The notes under the pieces are model-generated. The model did not search any database. It was not told where the DNA came from and was given only the letters and a program-made list of their open reading frames with translations. The translations under genes and the position numbers were made by a program. This document shows, piece by piece, positions 54,720 to 64,000 of a stretch of DNA of 64,000 bases (the stretch's first letter is position 1; every line of letters starts with the position of its first letter). Location: positions 1,685,340 to 1,749,339 of the forward strand of contig BCKQ01000002.1 of assembly GCA_001600695.1 (NCBI GenBank), read 5' to 3'. This stretch comes from Ascoidea asiatica. Its lineage: Eukaryota; Ascomycota; Saccharomycetes; Ascoideales; Ascoideaceae.

Positions 54720-55304
54720 TCTTCAATACTATTACTTCTCTTGGTCTGGCAATACATGTATTTATATTTACATTCATATATGTTCTTGCTTGAATGCATA
54801 ATCCAATAATAATCTGAAATAACTGGAAGTCTTTTGCTTTGTTTAATTCAATTTAATTCAATTTAATTCAATTTAATTCAATTTGTTTATTTTTTACTTT
54901 CGCGACTGTCAACAAAACCACATTTTATACACGATCCTCAATTCTGGTCTCAGTTTCGATAAATCAGAAATAAATTTATTAACTTTTACCTGCTCATCTT
55001 ATCTCATAACTTTTACTGATCTTAAATAAAAAAAAAAAGGTATTTATTAATTTTTGTATTTATATTTATTAAAATTTTTTTTTTTTTATATATCCGTTAA
55101 ACATATATATTAAACAAGTGATTCGTAATTGAAAATGAAAATTATATATTATAGATCCAGGTTTTTGATGATATTAGTGGGTCATTGCATTGCATTGTAT
55201 TTCATAAAATAAAAGAAAATAAAAGAAAAATTGAAGTAAAAAAGTTCAAAAAAGTTCAAAAATGTTCAAAAAAGTTCAAAAAAGTTTAAGAATGTTTAAA
55301 AATG
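54720..55304. other. SAE2 promoter / LOS1 3' flank
   Basis: 585 bp with no gene. It contains a decamer repeat at 54842-54884 and the LOS1-proximal AAAGTTCAAA repeat. The remainder is AT-rich. Confidence 0.6.
54842..54884. repeat. TTTAATTCAA decamer tandem repeat
   Basis: A little over four copies, 120 bp upstream of the SAE2 start. Confidence 0.9.
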
Positions 55305-55306
55305 TT
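55238..55306. repeat. AAAGTTCAAA-type imperfect tandem repeat at the LOS1 stop
   Basis: About six copies of a 10-12-bp unit (AAAAGTTCAA with ATGTTCAA and GTTTAAGA variants). They run up to and slightly into the last LOS1 codons, so they would form the proximal LOS1 3' UTR. Confidence 0.85.
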
Positions 55307-58300
55307 AGCTTCTAAGCTCTTTGACAAAATCATTGAAATATCTTTTAAATTCTTTAATATCCATATTAATTAAATTACTTAAAAAAACATCCTTTATATT
55401 ATTTGGAAATCCAATTTCAACAAAATAGATATTATTGAGATAATTGATTAAATTATCTTTGAATCTATTCAATAAAGTTTTTAATAAAACTCCAATTTCA
55501 TTACAAATTAATCTATTTTGAGCATCTTTAACATTAAAATTCTCATTTTTAAATGGAATTTCAAAACTTATTGAAATTAAATTTTTAATAAAAAATTCTT
55601 CAATACCTTCAATTTTAAATTGATTTTTAAATTTATCTTGTTCATCTAAAATTCCATTATCACTAATAATTAAAACAAAATTTTCTAAAACATTAAAAGA
55701 TAATTTTGAAATTCCAATTAAATTACTATCACTACTACTAAAATTACCTCGTCCAATTCCATTACCAATTTTACTTGTTTTTTTACAATATTCTAATAAT
55801 TTTTCTAATATAATTCCAAACATTTTAGAATTATTTTCATCAATTAAAATACTAGTAAAATGATTATTACTTAAATTAATTAAAAATGTTAAAAATGATT
55901 TTTTTAAATTAACTTTATCTCTACTTAAATCACTTACATCATGACCATTTTCATCTAATTTTTTATCTTTTATTACTTCTCCATCATTTTCATTATTGAT
56001 AATATTATTATTATTATTATCATTATCATTATTATTTTTATTAAAGCCATTTAATTTTCCATTACCATTAGTAATTCCATTACCATTTGAAACTTTATCA
56101 TTATTTTTTATTCTATCTATTAAACTATTATTATCATCATTTTCATCTTCACCAATCATTAAAAAAATTTTTTCAAATAATGGTGTAAATAAATTATTAA
56201 TTAATTGATAAATCATTACATTATTTTGAAAATTATGAATAATTTGTCCTAAAAATCCTAAAAAATCACTAACTTCCGTTAATCTTAAATTTTCTCCAAT
56301 TAAAATATTTGAAATAAATCTACTTAAATAATCTGTAATATCTATTTTATAACCTAAAATTGGTATAAATCTTGCAAATAAAAATCTTGAAGCCTCTCGA
56401 ATATCTTCAAATTGGTTGAAATTTTCTAAAATTATAATTGAACATTCTATTGCACTTTTAAATTTTTCTATAACTTCTTTTTCAATTTTATCATTAATTT
56501 CATTATTATTATTAGTATTATTATTATTAATTAATTTTGATTTAATATTATTATTATTTAATTTATTAATATCATTATTTGTATAATTAAAATTATTACT
56601 ATTATCAAAATCATAACCTTTTGCAAAAGTTCCAATTGCTTGTAAACAATGATGAGCTTGTAAAATAACTTCTTTTTTTTGATTAATATTAATTAAACTT
56701 GGATAAACTTCAATACATTTTGATAAATCATTAAATAATGGATTTAAAATAGAATCAATTAATTCTAATTTATTTTCAATTGGAACTATATTATTATCAA
56801 TAGGTTTTGATTTATTAATTAAAGAAATTAAAATTCCAATAGTTTCAAATAAATATAATTGACTATCAAAATTTGAATTATCAATTAATTCATCATTATC
56901 ATTACCATTATTTTCAGGTAATTGAGCTTTGATAATTAATAAATTATTTGATAAATTAATTAATAAATTTTTAAGAATTAAGAAATTTAAAATTGGTTTT
57001 GTTAATTTTATAAATCTATAAAATAAATACCATGATCTTAATTGAACTTTTAAATTTGAATTAAATAAACCAAATTCTGAATTTAAAATTTCTAAAATAT
57101 TATTTGTTAAAATATTATTTTCATTTGAATTTAAATTTTTATTTGAATTTTTATTTAAATTTTCTGGAGATATAAAAAAATTATAATGTTTAACAATTAA
57201 TTCAAAAAATAATAATTCAATTAATGGATGATTAAATTTTAATAATAATGAATCACCAATTTTATTTATATTATTATTTTTAGTATGAGTATTAATTAAT
57301 TTTATAAGATAAGATTTAAAAGATAAAAAAGGTTTTGAAGATTGAATTGAATTTTTTGGTAATTTTAAAAGATTATTTCTTAAAGATTCTGAAAAATTAG
57401 TTAATTCAAATAAACCTAATTCAACAGATCTCCAATCATTAATTTTAATATCTATATTTACATTATTTAAGTTATTATTATTATTGAATAAAGTTAATTC
57501 AATAATATTTGTAATTTGTTGAAGATATAAATCAGGATTAATTAAAGCAATATTATCTTGAAAATTTTTTAATTTTGATCTAAAATCATTAAATTCATCA
57601 TTTTCATCATCATCTAAACCATCAGAATCATTATCATATTTCATTTTTAAAATGATTTTTTGTAATAAATTTGATAAAATTTCAAAATTTAAAAAATTTG
57701 AAAATATTAAAGAATTTGAATTTTTTTTGAATAAAGATAAAAATGAATATAAAAATGGAAAAATTAATTCAGAAATATCATCATAATCATTTGATAAGAA
57801 AAATAAGATTATTGGAAAAATTTTATAAATTTCTTGAAATATTAAATTTTTTAAATTATTATCAATATTATTTATATTATTTTCTAAGATTAAAATATAT
57901 TCTAAACCTAAAGTATTTGATAATTTTGAAACATTTTTAAGAAATTCAATTTTATCATCATTATTATTATTATTGTTGTTAATAGTGGTTATATTTGAAT
58001 AAGGTAAAATAATTGAATTAATAATTGAGATTAAATTTAAATTTGATAATAATTGTAATTTTTTATTAAATGGCATTTTTTTTGAAATTATATTATTTAA
58101 TGAATTACAAGAAGATAATTTTAAAGATAAAATATTTGAATTTAAATATTGATAAATTAAATTTAAATAATCATTATCTAAAATTAAATTTATATCAATC
58201 CAATTTGAATAAATTCCAATAATATTTAAACATTTTGATAAAATTAAATGATTATTTGATAAATTTAAATTTGATAAAATTTTTTTCCAATTTAAAGTTA

Positions 58301-59093
58301 AATTATTTATATCATTTAATCTCATAATATCTTTAATTTGAGCATTTCTTTTTAAAACATCATTATTTGAATTTTGAATTGAAGTTGAATTTAAATTTGA
58401 ATTTAAATTTGAATTTGAATTTGAAATGGAAGTTGAAGAAGATGAATATAATTGATCAGCAATTTCATCATTTATATATAAAAGAATATTTAAATAATAA
58501 TCTAATAAAATTGGATTAAAATTAAAATCATTTTTTTGTAATAATAATAATTTTTCCATATCTTTTTTATTATATTCTTTATCTTGATCATTATCATTAT
58601 CATTATGATTATGATTATCATTATCTTGATCATTATGATTATGTTTGAAATTAAAATTATTAATAATTGATAAAAAATCATTAAAGAAATGTGGCCAAAT
58701 ATTTAAATAAGTATGAAGAAATAAATTAGCTAAAGTTGAAGAAAATTTTTTTTTAATAATTTCAGAATCTATATGATTTTTATTTAAAATTATAATTTTA
58801 AAATAATTATTAAATAAATTTTGTTTTAAGAAATTTAATTGATTTAAATTTAAAAATTTTAAAGAATTATTAATAATTTGTAAAGAAAAAAATCTTAAAT
58901 TATCATTTTTATTTAAATTATTAAATAAATTTAAACAAATTTGCCAAGAATTTAAATTTAATGGATTTAATTTTAATTGATTTATAAAAATTAAAGCTTG
59001 TTGAATTAATTGTTGATTTGAAGAACCATTAAAAGCTATATTTACAGCCGATTCAATTTGAGATTGAATTGAATCAATTTCAGATACAGACAT
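55305..59093 (-). CDS. LOS1: Exportin-t (Los1), tRNA nuclear exporter
   Basis: 1262 residues, longer than yeast Los1 (about 1100) because of Asn/Asp-rich insertions. The whole protein is a HEAT-repeat karyopherin. Landmarks shared with human XPOT are the N-terminal QQALIFINQLKLNP and SWQICLNLF, then LHTYLNIWPHFFNDFLS, CLNIIGIYSNWIDINLI (XPOT: CLEVVGAYVSWIDLSLI), DDDENDEFNDFRSKLK followed by LINPDLYLQQITNI, and LRSWYLFYRFIKLTKP. Near the C-terminus are DAQNRLICNEIGVLL and MDIKEFKRYFNDFVKELR. It binds RanGTP and mature-ended tRNA and carries tRNA out of the nucleus. Poly-Asn insertions sit in predicted loops (for example near codons at 57962 and 56005). The start codon directly abuts a heptamer repeat. 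Confidence 0.95.
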   Translation of the reverse strand: MSVSEIDSIQSQIESAVNIAFNGSSNQQLIQQALIFINQLKLNPLNLNSWQICLNLFNNLNKNDNLRFFSLQIINNSLKFLNLNQLNFLKQNLFNNYFKIIILNKNHIDSEIIKKKFSSTLANLFLHTYLNIWPHFFNDFLSIINNFNFKHNHNDQDNDNHNHNDNDNDQDKEYNKKDMEKLLLLQKNDFNFNPILLDYYLNILLYINDEIADQLYSSSSTSISNSNSNLNSNLNSTSIQNSNNDVLKRNAQIKDIMRLNDINNLTLNWKKILSNLNLSNNHLILSKCLNIIGIYSNWIDINLILDNDYLNLIYQYLNSNILSLKLSSCNSLNNIISKKMPFNKKLQLLSNLNLISIINSIILPYSNITTINNNNNNNDDKIEFLKNVSKLSNTLGLEYILILENNINNIDNNLKNLIFQEIYKIFPIILFFLSNDYDDISELIFPFLYSFLSLFKKNSNSLIFSNFLNFEILSNLLQKIILKMKYDNDSDGLDDDENDEFNDFRSKLKNFQDNIALINPDLYLQQITNIIELTLFNNNNNLNNVNIDIKINDWRSVELGLFELTNFSESLRNNLLKLPKNSIQSSKPFLSFKSYLIKLINTHTKNNNINKIGDSLLLKFNHPLIELLFFELIVKHYNFFISPENLNKNSNKNLNSNENNILTNNILEILNSEFGLFNSNLKVQLRSWYLFYRFIKLTKPILNFLILKNLLINLSNNLLIIKAQLPENNGNDNDELIDNSNFDSQLYLFETIGILISLINKSKPIDNNIVPIENKLELIDSILNPLFNDLSKCIEVYPSLININQKKEVILQAHHCLQAIGTFAKGYDFDNSNNFNYTNNDINKLNNNNIKSKLINNNNTNNNNEINDKIEKEVIEKFKSAIECSIIILENFNQFEDIREASRFLFARFIPILGYKIDITDYLSRFISNILIGENLRLTEVSDFLGFLGQIIHNFQNNVMIYQLINNLFTPLFEKIFLMIGEDENDDNNSLIDRIKNNDKVSNGNGITNGNGKLNGFNKNNNDNDNNNNNIINNENDGEVIKDKKLDENGHDVSDLSRDKVNLKKSFLTFLINLSNNHFTSILIDENNSKMFGIILEKLLEYCKKTSKIGNGIGRGNFSSSDSNLIGISKLSFNVLENFVLIISDNGILDEQDKFKNQFKIEGIEEFFIKNLISISFEIPFKNENFNVKDAQNRLICNEIGVLLKTLLNRFKDNLINYLNNIYFVEIGFPNNIKDVFLSNLINMDIKEFKRYFNDFVKELRS

Positions 59094-59094
59094 T

Positions 59095-59182
59095 ATTATC
59101 TATTATCTATTATCTATTATCTATTATCTATTATCTATTATCTATTATCTATTATCTATTATCTATTATCTATTATCTATTA
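59095..59182. repeat. TATTATC heptamer satellite abutting the LOS1 start codon
   Basis: About 12 perfect 7-bp copies. On the LOS1 sense strand this is (GATAATA)n ending directly at the ATG, so the whole proximal 5' UTR is one tandem repeat. Confidence 0.95.
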
Positions 59183-60349
59183 TATGATTATATGATTATC
59201 TTTTGATATATTGATATATTGGTATATATATATATATATATATATTGATTTATATGAATACAAATACAAATATGAATATGACAATAGAGATAAATGAGTG
59301 ATAATATATGAGTAATAGTTGAATATTTTGTAATAGAGGAAATGAATAAATTATTGATTTGATATCAATTTTTTAATTTTTTGAATATCCCACCCAAATT
59401 GAAGGTTAAAAAGAGGAAATAAATAAATAAATAAATAAATAAATATGATGGATTAATTGATTGATTGATTGATGACTATTGATTATTGCTTGAAGATGAT
59501 TAAAGAAATAAAGAAATAAAGAAATAAAGAAATGTATTATTGAAGCATTATATTTCAAATGATTTAATAATGTATTATAAATATTTTATTCTTACAAAGA
59601 GTTAGTTAATAAATATTTAATTTATATTTTGTTTAAAAGAATAAGAAAAAAAAAGATATTGAAATGAAAGAAAGTAAAGAATGAATGAATGAAGTGAAAA
59701 GACTGAAAATTATCATTCTTTAATTATTTGAAGCTTTCACCATTTTTGTTTTTACTCAGCGGCATAAAATCAGATCAAGCGAGTTTTTACTGCAATTAAA
59801 TACAAGCACAAAACTGGCGCGGGGACAGCAGTTGGAGCAATCAGGGACACAGCAAGGCAATTAAGTGTAGATCCTGGATGGGTTGACTGCTTTAAAGAGG
59901 GAAAGTGGTGTCCTGGAAGTGACTTTGCTGGGAAATGCAAACTTTTTTAGGTCTGGAAGCAAGAAAGAAGAAAGAAAGAAAGAAGAAAGAAAGAAAGGGG
60001 CAACACGGAGACAGCAGAGGACCCGGGGAAGTGGAGTGGGAGCAGTCAGGTGACCGAAGAAGCCACCGGATCCAAAACAGACTCAGAGCACGCAGTCAGC
60101 GGTTACGTCAGCAGCCACTGCTTCTCTTCTTTTCTCTTCAGTCTGTTTGTTAACAGTCACACTGCCTCGAGACCTGAGACTACTGTGATACTATTAGTAT
60201 TAGTGCTATTAGTATTAGTGCTATTAGTACTACTACTACTCCCATTACTACTACTCTTTGTCCCCTTTAAATCTAATTCACCTCAAATAACAAATTAATC
60301 AAGAACTGAACTTGATAATTAATAACTTATTACTACTAATATCATAATC

Positions 60350-60383
60350 ATATCATATCATATCATATCATATCATATCATAT
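60350..60383. repeat. (ATATC)n microsatellite
   Basis: About seven copies of a pentamer in the EAP1 upstream region. Confidence 0.9.
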
Positions 60384-60438
60384 ATCAGTATATTAATAAG
60401 ATATTTATATATATCCATTTAATATATATTTAATATCT

Positions 60439-60501
60439 ATTCATAAAATATTCATTCATAAAATATTCATTCATAAAATATTCATTCATAAAATATTCAT
60501 A
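60439..60501. repeat. 15-bp TTCATTCATAAAATA tandem repeat
   Basis: About four copies, 110-170 bp upstream of the EAP1 ATG, followed by a further CATAATCTT triplication (about 60527-60550). All of it probably lies in the promoter or leader. Confidence 0.9.
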
Positions 60502-60607
60502 TAACAAAACATCAAGCTATTCATCATAATCTTCATAATCTTCATAATCATATAAAATTATAATATATACATAATACATCTATTAAATCAATTCAATTCA
60601 ATTTAAA

Positions 60608-62669
60608 ATGGTTGGAGGAATTGAATTAGATGATCCATCAATTATAACTGCAAGACCTGTAAGGAGAAAAAATTCTCATAATCATATAATCTCAAATCAA
60701 TCAATCACTTTTAATCATTCTCATCAAAATCATCTGAATTCAAATCACTTAATTTCAAATCATTCAAATCATTTATCATCTTTCTTTTCCAATTCAATCA
60801 CCAATAATTCTATCAACTCAAATAATAATAATAGTAATTCAATCTTAAATCAATTTCAAAATTTGAATTTAAATTCAAACTCAAATACTAATAATAATAA
60901 TAATAATAATATCAATAGTGATGAAAATTTAATTAATGAATTAATAAATTTACCAAAATCAAGACGTAATTCTCATAGATCTTCTTTTAATACTCCAAGT
61001 GGTACAACTATTCAAGCAAATAGTTTCACTCTCTTAAATGATAACGATAATGATAATGATAATGACAATGACAATGACAATTCTAATATTAATAATATCG
61101 ATAATGATAACGCTATAATAGAAGAAGATGAAGAAGAACAACAACAACAACAACAACAACAATCATCTTCAAATAAATCAGTCTCCTATTCTATTCAAAC
61201 TTTATTATATTTAAGTAATTCTCCATTAATTAAATCTCCAAAAAATTTACCAGATTCAACTTTTTGGAAACCTTTAAGAATTAATAAACAATCAAGAAGA
61301 GATAATTATCATACTAATATTAATAATATTCATAATAATCTTCATAATAATCATATCATCAATAATAATAGTAATAATAATAATAACCATAGTAATAATT
61401 CAAATAATTACAACAAAAATAACAATATCACTAATAATAATAACAATAACAATAACAATAACAATAACAATAATAATAACAACAACAACAACAACAACAA
61501 CAACGAAAATACTAATAGCGCTAATGTTAAACTTAACGCCAATTCAAATCTGTATAATAATCATTCCATTAATAATAATACTAATAATAACAATCACAAT
61601 AATAATATCTCCAATAATATATCAAATGATTTAGAATTAGATATTTCAAATAATATTCAAGATCCTGATAATTCAAATTCTTTAAATAATAATTTAAGTT
61701 CTTCTCTAATAACTAATTCAACTGGTGAAATGGGTAATTTCACTTTAAAATTAAATAAATATTCTGGTCTTAATAACAATAATAATAATAATAATAATAA
61801 TAACAATAACAACAGTAACAACAATAACAATAGTTCAACAAAATATTCTTATTCTCATAGAAGAGGTAATCGTCGTGAAAGTTTTAATAAAACTTTTACA
61901 AGACCTGGTTATAATCCAAATTCAAATTCAAATAAATCTTTAATATTAAATAATAACAACAATAACAACAATAACAATAAAGTATTAAAAGGAAACTCAA
62001 GCCCTTCTTCTTCTTCTTCAACTTCAATTAATACAAATACAAACTCAATATCTTCAAATTCAACAACTACTACAACAATTTCAAATCCAAATTCAAATTC
62101 AAATTCAAATTCAAATTCAATTAGCAACTCTTCTAATTTTCAATCTCAACAAATTTATCATTCTCATAACAATTCTTTAAATGATTCAATTAAATCTCCT
62201 TCTTTTTCAAAATTTAATAATAATAATAATAATAATAACAACAACAATGACAACAACAATGACAATAATGACAATTATAATGATAACAATAATAACAATA
62301 ATAATAATAATGATAATGATGATAATGATGATGAATTAAATGAACCTGAATGGTTTGCTTCAAAACAAAAAGATACTTTTAATTCAAATCAAAGATTTCA
62401 AAAACAAAAATATAATAATAGAAATGATTATTACTCTAATAACAATAATAATAATAATAATAACAACAACAACAACAATAACTTTAATTCATTTGATGAT
62501 AATGATTCATTAGGTAAAACTGCTGATGATTTTGAAAAATGGAAAGCAAATATGAAATTAGAAGAAGAAAGAAAAAAGAATAAAAATAAATTAACTTTAC
62601 CTCCTGGTTTAAATATTAATTCAAATTCTCAACCAATTAAATCAATTCAATCAACTAAACCAATTAATG

Positions 62670-62721
<52 letters not shown>

Positions 62722-62920
62722 CAAATTAAATACTAAAAAAGAAATTGAGATTGAAATTGAAATTAAAAATAAATCTAAAATTGAAGACAATAAATTTGAA
62801 AATACTAAAATTGATTCATCAATTTCAATTAAAAAAGAAAGAAATGAAATTGATAGTTTTTTTGCTTTATTAGATTCTGATATTAAACCAACAATTGATT
62901 CAAGTAATTCTATTTTAATA

Positions 62921-62957
<37 letters not shown>

Positions 62958-64000
62958 ATAATAACAATAATAATAATGGTAATAATAATAACAATATTAA
63001 TTCAGCAATAAATTCTAATTTAATTTCTTCTCCTTCTATTCAAACTCCAATCAAAGGTTCAAGGTTTTCTTCTTTCTTCTCAAAACCTACAAATCTTTCA
63101 ATGAATAATTCAAATAATATTCTAAATAGTCGTTTAATTCCTTTACTTAATGAAAAAAATGATATCAATTCAAACTTAAATTCTCCAATTAATCAATTAC
63201 AAAATAATTTAACTTCCAATTCCAATTCCAATCCTAATTCTAATTCTAATTCTAATATTATAATGCAAAATAATAATTCTCAATTTGAAATTCAAAATAA
63301 AAATTTAAATGGTAATTCAAATACAAATGAATCTTTTTTTATGTCTTTATTACAAAAAAGTAAATCACCTGAAGTAAATTCTGTTAGTCCTACTCCAAAA
63401 GAAAATTCTTCAAGTTTAATGGATTTATATAATGCTAATAAAAAAGAAAATTCATCTTCTCCAATAAATAATACTGATAATCGTTCAAATAACATATCAA
63501 ATATGAACACTTCTTTTAATAATTTTATAAATGTTAAAAATAGCCCATTGAACAATCAAGTTCGATCTTTGAACCAATATCCTCAACCTCAACAGGCTTC
63601 CTCTCACCAACAACAACAACAACCAATATCGCAACCATCTCAACAACAACCATACCAAAATTTCTCTCAACAGAATATAGTTCAAGATCAACAAAATCAA
63701 GTTCAACCTCAACAAAATTCTCGACAATCTGTATCTTTACCTCCTATGCTTCAAGGTACTAATCAGTCTCAGACTAATTTTCAATTTCAACAACAAATAG
63801 GTCAACAGAGTTCTCAACATTTACCTCAACAACCTATTGTTCAACAAGCTCCTCAGCAATTACCTCAACAAATGAACGGATTCTCGCAACAACAACAACC
63901 TCAATTTCAAAATCAAAATCAAGGACAATCCCAGCAACAACAACAGCAACAACGTCAAAATCAAAACCAAAACCAAAGTCAACAACCTAGAATGAATCCT
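60608..64000 (+). CDS. EAP1: Eap1-like eIF4E-binding protein, 3' end outside the window
   Basis: An open frame of 1131 codons from the ATG to the window edge, with no stop seen. The N-terminus MVGGIELDDPSIITARPVRR resembles the start of yeast Eap1 (MELNDPSII). VSYSIQTLLYL contains the canonical YX4L-phi eIF4E-binding motif at residues 194-200 (61187-61207). Further blocks fit the 4E-T/Eap1 type: DDFEKWKANMKLEEER, then IDSFFALLDSD, KGSRFSSFFSKPTN and SFFMSLLQKS. The spacers are poly-Asn, and from about codon 985 the sequence is Gln-rich (PQQ, QNQ). Eap1 competes with eIF4G for eIF4E and promotes decapping. The protein is much longer than yeast Eap1 (632 residues) because of the Asn/Gln tracts. 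Minus-strand ORFs here are poly-Leu/poly-Ile shadows. Confidence 0.78.

Larger units (their letters stand above)
59183..60607. other. LOS1/EAP1 divergent intergenic region
   Basis: 1.4 kb. The LOS1 side is AT-rich with (AT)n at 59226-59245 and AAAT and AAAGAAAT repeats at about 59417-59535. A GC-richer island spans about 59750-60180 and contains GTCAGGTGAC at 60045-60054, a variant of the window's E-box. The EAP1 side is a succession of short tandem repeats. Short ORFs across the island (59935-60298) have no family features. Confidence 0.65.

Noticed and set aside
59935-60298. Two overlapping short ORFs in the LOS1/EAP1 spacer
   Set aside because: They translate an AAAG microsatellite and a TTAGTA repeat; no conserved features.
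61909-63727. Poly-Leu/Ile/Val minus-strand ORFs
   Set aside because: Shadows of the Asn/Gln-rich Eap1-like coding frame, which is open from 60608 to the window end.

Overview
The window looks like nuclear DNA of a budding yeast (Saccharomycotina). It is very AT-rich. Most genes are compact and intronless, and the one spliced gene uses GTAAGT donors and a TACTAAC branch site. Many proteins carry long Asn/Gln runs, and the orthologs recognised are fungal. A full-length TSC2 (tuberin) argues against Saccharomyces itself, which lacks the TSC complex. The D-amino-acid oxidase and general style would fit a methylotroph-like or CUG-type lineage, but that placement is inference. No rRNA, tRNA, CRISPR array or intact transposon was recognised.

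Layout. 1-1458 (-): 5' part of a two-intron SBP1-like RRM/RGG gene. 1831-4713 (+): acidic protein of unknown function. 5061-6104 (-): mitochondrial carrier. 6822-7142 (+): RSM27 (mS33). 7260-9434 (-): GPI1. 10400-10999 (+): RDI1. 11680-14784 (-): PUF3. 15642-21503 (-): TSC2. 22461-23990 (+): Asn-rich, probably mitochondrial protein. 24397-27573 (-): polarity/bud-neck-type scaffold. 27574-40567: a 13-kb stretch holding a single gene, a two-finger C2H2 factor at 30374-32029 (-), with 8.5 kb of gene-free DNA upstream of it. 40568-43174 (-): DCP2. 44213-45793 (-): Mn-type cation diffusion facilitator. 46446-46814 (-): MRPL37 (mL54). 47186-48244 (-): D-amino-acid oxidase. 49125-50234 (-): ornithine-cyclodeaminase-like. 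50582-51700 (-): cysteine-synthase-like MCY1. 52004-52951 (+): PRCC-family protein. 53010-54719 (-): SAE2/CtIP. 55305-59093 (-): LOS1 (exportin-t). 60608-64000 (+): EAP1-like 4E-binding protein, running off the end.

How the genes relate. SBP1, PUF3, DCP2 and EAP1 all act in cytoplasmic mRNA repression or decapping. The C-N-TGTANATA Puf3 recognition element lies just downstream of the stop codons of both mitoribosomal genes (RSM27, MRPL37) and of the unknown Asn-rich mitochondrial gene, and a core TGTAAATA follows the PUF3 stop itself. This suggests a Puf3 regulon with possible autoregulation.

D-amino-acid oxidase, an ornithine-cyclodeaminase-like gene and a cysteine-synthase-like gene form a same-strand trio. 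Its last two members are the same enzyme-family pair as bacterial SbnB/SbnA, which make L-2,3-diaminopropionate.

Promoters tend to contain a GC-richer island with CGGAAA and a Cbf1-like TCATGTGAC or CACGTG motif. The most open-ended part of the window is the gene desert: it may be a very large regulatory region for the zinc-finger factor or a regional centromere, and it contains a nearly perfect 20-bp stem-loop.
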